Source: Druceiella hillmani
Taxonomy: Eukaryota; Arthropoda; Insecta; Lepidoptera; Hepialidae
Direction: 5' to 3'
Length of the DNA stretch: 64,000 nt
Assembly: GCA_039881145.1 (NCBI GenBank)
Contig: JAYKKI010000004.1
Span: 51,908,501 to 51,972,500, forward strand
This document shows positions 34,613-46,185 of the stretch, piece by piece. Each line of letters opens with the position of its first letter. Position 1 is the first letter of the stretch. Under the pieces are notes generated by a model. The model had not been told where the DNA came from. It worked only from the letters and a program-made list of their open reading frames with translations, and did no database searches. The translations under genes and the position numbers were made by a program.

Positions 34613-34799
34613 AAATCGACAATTATATATTTTTTGGAAAAAAATGTGTTAAATGTACAGACACAATTTTATTATTTTCATAAATACATAAATGATATCA
34701 TCGATCAACATCGCCTGGTAACGCAATGACGATTTTATAATTAACTTTAGATACAACATGTTGTAAATAGCAAATCAATACTGGAGCCTATCGGTTAAT

Positions 34800-35060
34800 A
34801 CTACCAGTCGAGACTCGGCGCGTTCCTATGTGTGATTATTTTTAGATTAGAAACGGTGTGGTTGTTGTATGTGGATAATTACGGGGCCGCTTCTAAATAT
34901 AGTCGGAAGGCTGCCGGCGCCGAGACGTCCGTGCGCGGGTGCATTGCGCGTGCGACGGTTTAGAGGGCCAGAGCCTGCGCGTACGAGATTCGATAATGGT
35001 GGACGTTTTTATTTTGCTTGCTTGATTTTTAAAGCGCTCAGATTTGTCATTGACCTGTAA
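34800..35060 (+). promoter_or_regulatory. GC-rich islet with MEF2-type sites
   Basis: CpG-rich sequence (34895-34990, including GCCGGCGCCGAGACGTCCG) carries CTAAATATAG at 34893-34902 and TTATTTTTAG at about 34837-34846. Both fit the MEF2 consensus YTAWWWWTAR. A 63-codon frame (34869-35060) crosses it but has no motif. I favour an enhancer-like islet over an exon. Confidence 0.35.
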
Positions 35061-35244
35061 AAATTTTACAATGTGTAAAATTGTTAAAGTTAGCCCTAAA
35101 TTCAGTATTCTATTGATCCAGTTATTTATTTATTTTTGCTGACACAAATATTAAAAGCAGAAACGTTAAAAGATAAATTTTACAAGTGTATACGTAATAT
35201 GAAGATATAAATTAGTATCTGACAAAATATGTAAAAACAATTAT

Positions 35245-35978
35245 GAAATTAAACTTCTTTGGGCGCGATGAGAGAAAAATTTCAAGGTCTAATTTCGTGC
35301 AACGTTTGTCATGCAACGATTCCATGAAGTTTAGTTGTAACGTCTGATAAATGTAACGAATCTATTGTAAGAAGAACAGAAACTTAACTAAGGTACTTAA
35401 CTAAGAATCGAGAGTGATGAACACGATAGAATAAAACAAGAAGTGTACGCATGCGCGAAAGCAAACAAAAATAGCGCTCACTTCTCCTAACAGCTATTTT
35501 GTACGTTATGTATGTCAAAGTAAACTGTCAAAATTTTGTCGATTTATTTATCTATTTATGATTCATTTATTACTAACTTTGTATGTACTTCATCCATTTC
35601 AAGGCTAGCAACATATGTACTTAATTTATTTATAAATCTGCAATGAACACGCACATATAGTTGTTTCAAATATAATTTACAACAGGATCTACATCCCGAC
35701 TTCCTCCAGCCACATTTAGCCGTATTCCGGTACTGACATCTTGGCTATTTTATTAATTGACTATGGTCTATGTAGATTTATATGAAGATTTTATTAAATG
35801 TTTACGTCGGTTTGTATTGATATTTTTAAAAATATTTGAAATGTATAGTATTAAAGTTTTATACGAATTTAGTACTATCTATGGGCTTATAGTTAGTATA
35901 TTCCCTCTCTCGCTGCGTTTCTCTACCATTTTGTCCTTTACTATATACTTACAAAGCGAGGTTTAGATTGTCAAAGAA
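35245..35978. mobile_element. MITE family M1, copy 3 (enlarged)
   Basis: The ends GAAATTAAACTTCTTTGGGC and AAAGAAGTTTCACTTC are diverged forms of the M1 termini. At 734 bp it is about twice copy 2, so it has an insertion or is a longer relative. The 69-codon frame at 35757-35966 is unremarkable. Confidence 0.55.
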
Positions 35979-37985
35979 GTTTCACTTCTGTCGCGTGTAC
36001 TGAGGTACACGCGCAATTTGTTTTAATTTACATACATAAATGGCAATTCAGACCGAAACATTGTTTTTCGCGCATTGCATAAAGTGATGTTAACATTTCT
36101 TTTATTATATTTAAAACACTTGCGAAATATTAAGCTTCAAAATGACGTGGAATATGTGGAATTTTTCAATGATGAGTTAGGAAAATGTGAAGTAATATAG
36201 ATAGCATTTCATTCGATCTTTCGAATAAATTGATTTCAATAATCTTGCGTCAAGAATTTCAGGAAATGAAAAAAACGAAAGGACTTTATTTTCTGTAACT
36301 CCGTTTGGCTGTTTTTTTATGGTTCCATAACTCAAAAGACGAAATGAATTCGTATAAGATCACACAGTAAGTTCGTATGTCACAGCCGTTTTTCTGAAAA
36401 AACGCTCGATGTAAAAACTTAAAATTTTGCGTAAGATAAAACATATTAACCCTCTCATAGCTTAAAAAATTCAAAAATATTTTATCTGCGTTAATACGCA
36501 AAAATATTTTTAAAAATGTTATGTGGAAATTTTCGAGGGGAAAATTAAAGACTCAATGTTTTTTTAAATTCTCTATATATTGTGCTTTATTATCGTTTGG
36601 AAGGGCTTGATATAAAGGTCTCAAAAATATGTAAATACTTTATTTTCAGAGATATACTGAGAAAATAAGCAAAAAATATATATCTCCCTTCCCATTTCCC
36701 AAGGTGCTGAACTGAAAATTATAAGAAAAACCAGGTTTTTTCATGCCTATACTGCTGAAAAACTGTGATTCTACATATTGTATTTTTTGAGATATTAGCA
36801 ATAATATGTATGTCTCGCTACTTAATTATTTTAGGTATTGTTAAAAATTTATTGCCCTAAGAAGTTCATGATAATTTATGATAAATAAAGTTAATTATTA
36901 TTATTTAAAAAAGTTTCAATTTCGTCAGTTATTATTAATATTTCTGATTTCGTCGTTCTACCTTATCACGATGTAGTGGTCAAGTTACTTAATTGATTGT
37001 AATTTTAAATTGTACTGTTTTCAAATAAGTCCTTGTTATTTTGACTAGAGGCTGGGATTGAAAGTTCGGTTAATATAAAAGCTAGGGAGAATATTAGTTA
37101 AGTACAACTTAAATACTAGCAAATCAATCATGTTTTTAATATTTTTGTCCAAGAAATTATTTGTCCTAAACCCTTTTTTTAATTAATTAAAATACAAAAT
37201 TATTCAAAAATCTATCGTTTTTAACGACGATGTTTAATCATTAATTTCTTGGTATTCATGATCATGTTGACTTCTTTGATGATACCTTCGAATGAATATT
37301 CAAAGCAACGTTGAGAACATATTTTTTGGAAATCAATGTTTTTAAATCTGCAGACGCCTATTTACAATTGTATTATTATCATAAATACATAAATTACACA
37401 TTGAATCTCGATAAATATCATTTGGTGACGTGATTGCGGTTTTCTATTTAACTTTATTTAGTCATCTTAATAAATCAAACGTTTAAAGTGTGAAGGTATT
37501 ATGATCAATAGAGTAATTTCTGGGTAAATTTCTCGGCGAATTGCATCATATCGATATGTTTAAAGATACCTTTGATTGAATTATTCAAAGAAACATTAAG
37601 CACTACCCATTCTGAGAACTAATGATATTAAGTATTTCGTTGTATTGTAACTTCGTTGTAATCGTTGACCCCGCTAAATTATAAATGTTGTGTCAAGTAA
37701 ACTTCAGTTGGTTTCTCCAACACGCTTTTGAAAAATATATTTGATTAAGGTGCTGAGTGAATAAAATGCTATAATAAAAACAACAAAAAATGGTATTAAC
37801 CATTTTTTTTTGTTTTTTTACGCGTCGAATAGTTTTTTTTCTTGCGTAGATGTGGTGTACGTCATTGTTCATTTCAACGGTATAAGTATTGTTAATATAA
37901 GTACGTATTTGTTCATTTCAACGGTATAAGTTTAATCCCAATAACTTTATAAATGCGAAAGTTTTGTGCCTTGGTAACTTAACAA
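35979..37985. other. AT-rich DNA with an unbounded GGTTCCATA-type end
   Basis: GGTTCCATAACTCAAAAGAC at about 36324 and CGTATGTCACAGCCGTTTTT at about 36375 resemble the GGTTCCGTAC family's left end. No right end is found. The rest is AT-rich with no gene seen. Confidence 0.35.
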
Positions 37986-37989
37986 CTCT

Positions 37990-38146
37990 ACAACCAAGCA
38001 ATGAAAAACTACCGAATTTGGTATGCGTATGTTTCATGTGGCGATTTAATATATAGGCTGGATATATACATCCGTGTTTTCGCACGCTTGGAACACATAT
38101 CGCGCCGTCTAATTAATCCACGCGGACAAAAAGCTAGTAAGTAATA
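37990..38146 (-). mobile_element. Lepidopteran repeat (TTTATAAATGCGAAAGTTTTG / CCACGCGGACAAA...CTAGT)
   Basis: It reads CTTTATAAATGCGAAAGTTT near one end and ATCCACGCGGACAAAAAGCT AGT at the other, a combination characteristic of a very common lepidopteran repeat. It is much shorter than full length. Confidence 0.55.
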
Positions 38147-39208
38147 AATCGGAAAAAAGTTTCGTCATCTGATCTCCGAATAAGAACACGTGTACTCTCA
38201 TTAGTAGATATTTAAAATAAATCATTTCTTTTTTTTAGAACTACGCATTACCATTAAACCTAAAGCGTTACGAATTATAGATAAGGACAATTTATAAAGA
38301 AATTAATAAAATCAAGCATAATTTAATGTGCGTTACAAATATTAGCGACTGGAGTGAACTCTTAAATATTATTCTTGCTTTTTATGCAGTTATTTAACGC
38401 AGACAGGTAGGTCTCCCGTAATTAATTCATCGTTAGGTGAAACACCGTACGTAATTGGTACACTTGAAGTAATGAAGGTTAAATATTCTTAATATCCATA
38501 TGTTAGTTAACCATCCTTCGTAAATGTTAGATAACCACCCTTCGTAATAAATTTAAGTTATCACTTCCATAAATAAAGTAAACGATCTACTTCAAAGTAA
38601 AATCGCTACCTGTTTGGTTTCCATATGTTATTATAGATAACCACACTATTGTAATAAATAATGTTGTAATCAGATTAGTTATCATCCCCATAAATAAGTA
38701 AGCATCCTATTAATCTTGTTTCCAACGATTAGTCCATATCACCAAAAACATGTATCTGTCAACTAGTTAAAGAATCAAGAGTAATATATTTAAAATATTA
38801 GTTTCTTTTTAAATATTCTTTTAAATATGTACGTTATCTGTAAGCCCTAGACTCTCAATGATTAAGCATAAGAGACACACTTCACTTGTAACACTTGTAC
38901 TAGTAACATCTCTGTATCTTTGTATATTTCTATTTTAATTTATAATAAATTAGTTTAAATTAAGGTATTGTTTTTAAAAAGTCAATTTTACCTTCTGTCA
39001 CATAACACATTTCGTTTTTTTTGTTCCTGGATGACTGCTTATTTAGGTGTATTTATATTTTACGTACTAATGCCTGAATTAACGCTAAGTTTTTTCCGAT
39101 CAACCACGCCTATGTGTTTCTTGATACAATGGATAAGTAATGTACGTATCGGTTTTGTAACTAGGTACTTGTGCGAGAAATTGTGCACTACTATCCACAA
39201 GCTGCCTG
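38147..39208. other. AT-rich DNA, local short repeats
   Basis: AACCATCCTTCGTAA / AACCACCCTTCGTAATAAAT at about 38508-38550 are repeated loosely up to 38700. The 91-codon frame at 38968-39243 ends in the LINE fragment and is not supported as a gene. Confidence 0.4.
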
Positions 39209-39320
39209 TCCAGCGTGGAGATTATGAGCACTACTTCCAATGATAGGGCACATTGGGAGAGCTTTATGTCCAGCAACGGACGGAGACAGGCTGTTGATGT
39301 AATGATTGACGATGGATCCA
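39209..39320 (+). mobile_element. LINE 3'-end fragment
   Basis: GTGGAGATTATGAGCACTAC, ...ATTGGGAGAGCTTTATGTCC, then AGCAACGGACGGAGACAGGC and TGTTGATGTAATGATTGACG. The order 'GTGG-GATTATG...GGAGAGC-TTATG-CCAGCA-CGGAC...AGGCTG-TGATG' is the recognisable terminus of a widespread lepidopteran LINE (RTE- or CR1-like). The coding portion is absent: 5'-truncated. Confidence 0.6.
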
Positions 39321-40099
39321 CCGTCGCTATTTCGTGAAGGTTACATTTCTAAAGTCATATGTTCCAATGGTTTGAAAAAATCTTCGAAACACAAAACTAA
39401 GTTTTAATTAGAAAAAGAAATTATAATTAAATACTACATTTCGTTATTGAATATCGTAAATATCGGTAAATCAACAGTTAGAAACTTAAAAGTCGGTTGT
39501 TTGATCTACAGCACTCTGAATTATCATCATTTTCGTGTATGATTGCTCCAGTCAATAGGATACTTTGCCTTTTATCATCGATATACGATATCAGTGTCGT
39601 TTCCATTTTGTATTAAGGCCGAATCTCATACAACTTTGCATATATCAGATATTATAGAACATCTTATTTTCGACACAGAATTTTTCAATGAACGAATTGT
39701 TCGCCCTTATCTTAAGTACCAGTAAGTTAAGTAACCAGAACACGACTATATTTTAATTATATAATTTGTTACGGAATTCTACTGTTATTTTTAGAGGAAT
39801 TACTTTTATAGGAAGTTTAATTGACTGGTTTTTTATTTGAGGGCAATTTCAATTTCCATCTGAACTAAGTAAATGATAAAATTGCCCAAAATAAATAAAC
39901 ACCTAAAGATTCGGTTAAGTCCTTTGAAGTCAGCCTTTGCGCTGCGCAGATGCGCCTTCTGAGGTTTGTCCTCAAAGAGCAAGCACGCTACGAGCTACAA
40001 TTTGAAAATTTCTATTTAACAATCGTAAGTTACTTCCATCTCGAATGTTTGAATGCAAGTTTTCTTAGCATTTTTGCTCGTGGCTCACGTTGAGTAATC
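39321..40099. other. AT-rich DNA, nothing recognised
   Basis: One 60-codon frame without motifs. No repeat end identified. Confidence 0.4.
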
Positions 40100-40465
40100 C
40101 TCCACATAGCGAACTTAATTCTGTTTACTTAACAACATGCTAACGAGCGTTGTATGCATGGAGTGCGGCTCCAGCGCAATTACCGTCATCGCAGTGCGCT
40201 TTCCACGACTTGGCGCAATCTTTTTACCCCGCTCGTTAAGCCGTCGCGTCATCTCTGTAGAAAGTGTCGCTCCTAAATATAGACTTGGGCATTCGCATGG
40301 CGCCTATTACGGATCGATTACGGATGCGTGCAGGTAGTACACTGAATGCACTCAGTTGCAGCATGCGTGTGACGAAACGTGCTTCGACCACGTGTCGTGG
40401 CGCCTTGAGTAGCTTGCAATTACATTTGCGGCTTTATTGGTCGTGTCTATTTTTGTTTGAATCTA
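40100..40465. promoter_or_regulatory. GC-rich islet with MEF2-type and E-box sites
   Basis: Elevated CpG across about 350 bp. It carries CTAAATATAG at about 40274, CCACGTGTCGTGG near 40389, and two ATTACGGAT/C repeats near 40308. Overlapping 66- and 76-codon frames have no homology I recognise. The same exact CTAAATATAG occurs in the islet at 34.9 kb. Confidence 0.35.
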
Positions 40466-40554
40466 GACTTTCGTTGGTTTTTTTTCGGAACTAGCTATAT
40501 TTGCCTAACGTTGCCTTGTGAAAAGAGTAAGATGAAATGAGACGATTTGGGATT

Positions 40555-41005
40555 TGAGGATTTGTGTATCACTTTGTTGGTTGTGTTCAACGTTGATCTG
40601 GTCAAAAATGTAGGATAAAATAGAATAATTTAGCACTTAAGTATTTGCGTATCACTGTGTTGATTACGTTCAGCGTTGATCTGGTCAAAAATGTGGGATA
40701 ACATAGGAAGGGAGGCGGGAGTTGAGAATTTGTGTATTGATTATGTTCAATGTTGATCCGGTCAATAATGTAGGATAATACAAGACGATTTGATATTTGG
40801 GGATTTGTGTATCACTATATTGGTTATATTTGACGTTGATCTGGTCAAAAATATAGGATAACATGGGATAATTTGGTAGTTGAGGATTTGCGTATCACTG
40901 TATTGATTATGTTCAATGTTGATTCGGTTAAAATTTAGGATAACATAGGACGATTTGGAATTTGATTCTTTGTGTATCACTGTATTCATTATATTCAACG
41001 TTGAC
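40555..41005 (+). repeat. About 82-bp tandem array, 5-6 diverged copies
   Basis: GATTTGTGTATCACT, then GTTCAACGTTGATCTGGTCA and AAAATGTAGGATAA, recurs with starts near 40558, 40641, 40726, 40802, 40884 and 40967. The 78-codon minus frame inside (40762-40998) shows Asn-Ile repeats, a mere translation of the array. Confidence 0.9.
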
Positions 41006-41555
41006 CACCGTCACAACAATGAACATCAGTCATTCTACCGAAACAGGTGCAAAACGGAACATTTCTTAGAATAGTCTGTTTTAAAAAATATATAAGTAAT
41101 ACCAACTATTGCTTGCCAACTCATTCGTTTACGAAGGTGGATTTTGAGAATTCGCTTATTATCGTTTGGCGAATATAATACACAATATTAATTGGAAAGA
41201 ATCAATGCCAATCTGAGTAATAATTGTTGAAAACAAATAAAAAGATTGCTGCATTACGTGTATGTATGTCTGGCACAAGCATCTAGCTTTGTGTGTGTAA
41301 TACTTATTGAAACTTTTATACAAATTATTAAGTGTCCGTTGGGTTCCAAAGGAGTCGATAATTTTTTTTAGTATTTAAATGACCGTCGCTCTGATTTTAA
41401 CTATAATACGAATCTAGATGCTTTTGTTTTTCAGACAGAACTTTAAATTACAATAATCGTGCTGAAGGTTGCCAGCGTTATAAATGAATGCTACGGAACA
41501 ACGACCAGCTTTTTGCGATAAATAGTACATCACTAGCGGCCAACGGTCGTCTGAA
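41006..41555. other. AT-rich DNA with an acceptor-like site
   Basis: CTTTTGTTTTTCAG|ACAGAAC near 41421-41441 is a reasonable 3' splice site ahead of the GC islet, but no coding frame continues from it. Confidence 0.3.
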
Positions 41556-41850
41556 ATTACACAACCAGTGTGCACTGCTCCGCGATTTATGCGCCTCCGA
41601 CTAACATTCCCGGGCCGCGTAAGGGCAAGGCGCGCGTCTCTAATGCGATCCGGCGTCGTAAAAAGCGCTTCTATTTTAGACACGACCAGCCTAACTAGGC
41701 GCGGGCGTCTGGAATCCCGACGGCGACGCGCTACCGCCTGTCTGCGGTGGGCTTCTACGCTTCGGCGATCGACCAGTGTATTTATAGCCGTCGTCTGGAC
41801 GAGCGGAGTGGAGGGCGAGGGTTCGATCAAGATAATAAAATCCTTGTAGT
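41556..41850. promoter_or_regulatory. GC-rich islet with overlapping frames on both strands
   Basis: The strongest frame in the window (138 codons, minus, 41414-41830) and a 93-codon plus frame (41568-41849) overlap here in CpG-rich DNA. Both are Arg-rich (RRRRDSRRPR; ESRRRRATA), as GC-rich non-coding DNA tends to be, and have no recognisable domain. The minus frame runs on into AT-rich DNA without conserved features. It could be an exon or enhancer, and I cannot decide which. Confidence 0.35.
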
Positions 41851-41929
41851 GCCTCTACCTTTTGTTTTTCGTGCATGTGATTGCTTTGATATATACGAGT
41901 AGTCGTTGACGCGATGTTGCTTTTATGAT

Positions 41930-42653
41930 GCTGTTCGAGGACATCGTCGTTGTCTTTTCAAAAAATTCTTGGTCTGTATAGTGGACGCTATCTTATTTTG
42001 TCTTTAGGTACTACCATATAAGCAACCTGCAACTCTTATAATTCGAGTTATAATTCTGTTCGAGGACATCTTCGTTGTCTTTTAAAAAAATTCTCGGTCT
42101 GTATAGTGGACGCTATCTTATTTTGTCTTTAGGTACTACCATATAAGCAACCTGCAACTCTTATAATTCGAGTTATAATTCTGTTCGAGGACATCTTCGT
42201 TGTCTTTTAAAAAAATTCTCGGTCTGTATAGTGGACGCTATCATATTTTGTCTTTATGTACTACCATATAAGCAACCCGCAAACCTAATTCGAGTTATAA
42301 TTCTGTTCGAGGACATCTTCGTTGTCTTTTAAAAAAATTCTCGGTCTGTATAGTGGACGCTATCGTATTTGTCTTTACGTACTACCATATAAACAATTCG
42401 CAAACCTCATAATTCGAGTTATAATTCTGTTTGAGGACATCGTCGTTGTCTTTTAAAAAAATTCTTGGTCTGTATAGTGGATGCTATCGTATTTTGTCTT
42501 TACGTACTACCATGTAAGCAACTCGCAAACCTTATAATTCGAGTTATAATTCTGTTTGAGGACATCGTCGTTGTCTTTTAAAAAAATTCTTGGTCTGTAT
42601 AGTGGACGCTATCATATTTTGTCTTTATGTACTATCATATAAGCAACCTGCAA
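41930..42653 (+). repeat. 122-125-bp tandem array, about 6 copies
   Basis: Starts at CTGTTCGAGGACATC (41931, 42056, 42180, 42303) or CTGTTTGAGGACATC (42426, 42550). Each unit has TGGTCTGTATAGTGGACGC or CGGTCTGTATAGTGGACGC, TATTTTGTCTTTA and CTACCATATAAGCAACC. The last unit abuts the foldback element starting at 42654. The shared CCTTATAATTC at the unit border and at the element's end suggests the array grew from that end. Confidence 0.95.
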
Positions 42654-43164
42654 CCTTTATAATTCCGCCATGTCTGTCTGTATGCCACAACCGTTTTACT
42701 CTCAGACTATTAGTGATATAAAGCATGGTTATACATGTTCATAACGCCTACAAACTTATCAAATAAAATCTTAAACAAATTGTGTGAGATAACTCTCCTC
42801 TATGTAATGTGGGGTGATTTTTTTAGCATACCACACTTTGTAGGGTATCATTGAATGGGTCTTTCAAAAATATTAGGGATATGTCTTGAAAACATTTTCG
42901 ATACAGAGATCCGTTTATAATATATTAAGCTTTAAAGGTGTCATTTTGTTAGAGTTACGTGTCTCCAACCCCTACCAGCTAAACCGCTATTTTTGAGTAT
43001 CTGAAAAGTATTCACAATAGTAGTATATATGAGGAAACTGAAAAAAAAAATTATCACAGCTTAGTAATTAATAGTTTAGTAATTATTTTCGTATTTACCA
43101 GCTTTCGTGTTTAACAGCTTAGTAATTATTTTCGTGAGTTAATATTCGATCCACTTATGTAGTT

Positions 43165-43201
<37 letters not shown>

Positions 43202-43799
43202 CGTAGTATGAAATGATGTTATTTAAATGTACAGCACGTTTTTACTCCTGCGATAGATACAAAAAAACATATTTACGTTGTGAAAAATTAAATCTTTTAA
43301 TATGACCACAAGTTGGTTGACCATTACTGGAAACTAGTAGAGCCTAATTAGCTGTGACGAACTTCTTTTTAATTTAATTACACATTCTACTATTCTGAAT
43401 ACTTTTCAGATATTCGAAACTAGCGGTTTAGCTAACACGTGGTGGGGTACGAAACTCTGTGAGAAATGATCACTTCAAAACTTAATATTTTGAAAACGAA
43501 TCCGTGTACCTAAAAAGTACTTCATGACATACACTCGATATTTTTGATAGACCTGTTCAACGATACTCTATACACAATGTAGAGTATAGTTGAACAGGTC
43601 TTCCAAAAAAAAAGTCACCTCCACTTTAAATACAGAGAAGCCACCCTAAATAATTTTTCATTAAAGATTTTATTTCATAATTTTGTACATCTTTATAACC
43701 ATGCCAAATTTCAGCTTTATAGCTCTAATAGTCTGCTAGAAAAACGGCTGTAACATAAGTCTGTATATCAGACAGACGGACATAGCAAAATTATAAGGA
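42654..43799. mobile_element. Foldback-type element with ~0.37-0.41-kb inverted arms
   Basis: The left arm (42654-43023) and right arm (43388-43799) are diverged inverted repeats. Matched pairs include ATGTCTGTCTGTATGCC...CCGTTTTACTCT with CTAGAAAAACGGCTGTAAC...GACGGACATAG, and GCTAAACCGCTATTTTTGAG, CTGAAAAGTATTCACAATAG with CTATTCTGAATACTTTTCAG. The centre holds (AT)n (43169-43199). Relatives: a left end at 63870-64000 and a right-end-like copy at 50275-50520. No transposase. Confidence 0.8.
43550..43600. repeat. 51-bp palindrome inside the right arm
   Basis: GACCTGTTCAACGATACTCT and AGAGTATAGTTGAACAGGTC flank a short ATACACAATGT centre. The left arm has only one degenerate half of this (GGTATCATTGAATGGGTCT), so the second half is a later addition or was lost on the left. 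Confidence 0.9.
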
Positions 43800-45149
43800 T
43801 TCTTAGATTGGCAATTCCTCTTCAATTGTGTTGTCACTGATTTGTAAATATGAAAAATTCTAGGTATTACAATTTTATTAGAATTATTACTCAAAATTAT
43901 TTGGGTTGAATTATATCCACGATTTTGTGAGTTTCGACACGCATTTCGCCGGTTTGTAAAATGATCTAACAGCCTGTAGATATTTTGGCGATATTGTTTA
44001 GTTGTTGAAAACTTTTCACCGAAACGTAGCACTGACTTTTCCCTCTGTAGTTCAATTTGCTTGTTTAAAAGTAGTGGCACAGTGGAAAGGTCTCCATAAG
44101 TATAACTAATTGGGAATGTCAATTTGATTTATATCAAAAAGAATTATGCAATATTGTAATGAGGAAGTCCGAGTCTCATACTGTTGTTTTTCATTTCTTT
44201 GTCGAGTGCAGTGTCATGATTTATTTGCATATAAATTTTGGACATCGCCCGCAGCGTCGCCCGATTGTATCGCGAATATTGTGTGCGTTGATGTATGCGT
44301 GCTCTGTACGGGGCTAAGGCTCTTAGGAAGACATGAAATATGGTTTGGGTCTTCGCTCAACCTTATAAGTTATACTTTGCGTTATTCGCTTGTATATTCG
44401 TGCAGTTTTTAAATGAGATTGCGTAACTTAACGTTATTTTTACATTGACAAACTAAGCCGATTATATTGGTGGCAGTTGTGTCGGTACCGTAACGAAGAA
44501 AATTTTTTGTTTACTTTTTAGAAATTTGTATTAATCATATTTTGTTGTTCGTTTGTGCGTTCGATATTTAACATTATGACCTAGAAGTATTTAAAGTAAC
44601 AATTTTATGACATTTTTTTTCAAGAAAATATAGTTTCAGTTAAGTTTTGCTATTTTCTTTAGACACCGCTGGCGTGTGATACATTGTTAAGCTAAGGAAA
44701 GGGTTTCGAGTTTATATTTGTTTGACTTATTGATTTCGTTATATTTATTAGGATGTGGCAGCGCAATTTTCATTACTATCCTGGTATGTGAGGTAGTTTG
44801 AAGTAAATTAGAAGAAAATTAAACAGAATATATCACTCAAAAAATTTTTTATATGAACAATTTGCTTTTTCTAAAGAAGGCCAGCGAAAATGAGCTTGAC
44901 CTTACAGAAATAAGATATAATTTTTTAAAAAGTTGTTTTTTTTCAGGATATAAAATAGCAAACAATACAATGATTGACAATCAAGAAAGGGCAAAAAATA
45001 AAACCAACTTGTAACCATAATACAAAATGAAAAAACTATCTTCAAAATTTTCATTAAGTATTTAGTGTCAAAATTCAGCCCACGAATAATTTTACGTAAT
45101 AGTATTTAACGAAACAACAGTGTATACAATAATGTGGACTCTGCAGACT
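43800..45149. other. Mixed DNA, nothing supported
   Basis: A minus frame of 128 codons overlaps the foldback arm and continues to 44122 without motifs. An 88-codon plus frame (44146-44412) spans a slightly GC-richer stretch with ATTTGCAT (octamer, about 44222) but no domain. A good acceptor-like TTTTTTTTCAG|GATATA lies near 44937-44954. Confidence 0.3.
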
Positions 45150-45315
45150 GAATGCGGTAGTCTTATCAGGTATGGCGTCTTTGCTGCTAATTAATTGGTG
45201 GAAGTGCGACGGATGGCGGAATTTGTCGGGGCTGCTGCGTACGTGACGAGCGCGTGTGCAATTAAGTACGTACGCGCAGGAGTTCGTGTTCGATGACCAG
45301 TTCCTTCCAGTAATT
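45150..45315. promoter_or_regulatory. GC-rich islet
   Basis: CpG-rich stretch from GGTATGGCGTCTTTGCTGC to GTTCGATGACCAGTTCC with GTACGTGACGAGCGCG and CGTACGCGCAG. Flanked on both sides by AT-rich DNA. No reading frame of note. Confidence 0.35.
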
Positions 45316-45802
45316 CCTCCTAGTCTTGCGTTTTTTAATATTGACTTCCTTTAAAACTGCTGAAGTGTTACAAATTTTCCAATTCGTTTTTCCTGAATAT
45401 ATTCAAATTTAAAAAGAAAAATACCCATTTGCGAAAAATTGAGAATGCTTTTGGCCAACTTTTCTTAGCAATGAAAGTTAGTAACAGTATTCTTTTGAAT
45501 ATATATTTACGGAATAATTATTTGAAAGAAATTGAATATACAGCCTATATTCTACTGATTTTGTGTTTTTATGTTTAGGGTTTCATGAGCAAAATGGTAA
45601 AAACGGGATCATTGTAGCATCGTTATGTGCGCCCTTGTCTCTAACACGCCCGATAGCTCCTTGTGGGATAAATCGTATATTTTCTTTAGACCTATATAAA
45701 CTAATTTTTATAATACAAAAATTATATTGCATGTTGATGATTTAGTCAGAATATATTTAGTAAAATATTAAAGAAAAACATTTTTTATGTAATGCCCCCA
45801 AG

Positions 45803-45968
45803 ACGTGTGAAATAGGTGCGTAACGATTTTTTCGCCATTCTTTATCATACTTCTTTTATTTTTTAGCTTCATTTACGAAATATTAAGCTTTAAAGTCACA
45901 TGTTCACATGTAATTCTAATTTTATGACGATGGTTCTAAAAAAATCGTTTCGCACCAATTTCACACGT
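45803..45968. mobile_element. 166-bp MITE with ~30-bp terminal inverted repeats
   Basis: ACGTGTGAAATAGGTGCGTA ACGATTTTTT at the left mirrors AAAAAAATCGTTTCGCACCA ATTTCACACGT at the right with two or three mismatches. No target-site duplication could be fixed with confidence. No coding capacity; superfamily undetermined. Confidence 0.85.
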
Positions 45969-46067
45969 GTGACATCTGTGAACGAGAGCAACAAATTTAT
46001 AATACTACCATTTTAGAAGACTATCAAATAAAAATTTTTCAGTTAATTTCTAACAAAACACTTTTTA

Positions 46068-46185
46068 TAACAATTTTTTTTCTTAAACAATGTAATATAA
46101 ACAATTTTTTTTCTTAAACAATGTAATATAAACAATTTTTTTTCTTAAACAATGTAATATAAATAATTTTTTTTCTGAAAGCACA
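46068..46185 (+). repeat. 31-bp tandem repeat, about 3.5 copies
   Basis: CAATTTTTTTTCTTAAACAA TGTAATATAAA repeated from about 46070; the last copy decays. Confidence 0.9.

Noticed and set aside
41414..41830. 138-codon minus ORF as a gene
   Set aside because: Arg-rich composition tracks the GC islet, an overlapping frame is open on the other strand, and there is no domain, splice structure or family motif.
43736..44122. 128-codon minus ORF
   Set aside because: About its last 60 bases lie in the arm of the foldback element and no domain is visible.
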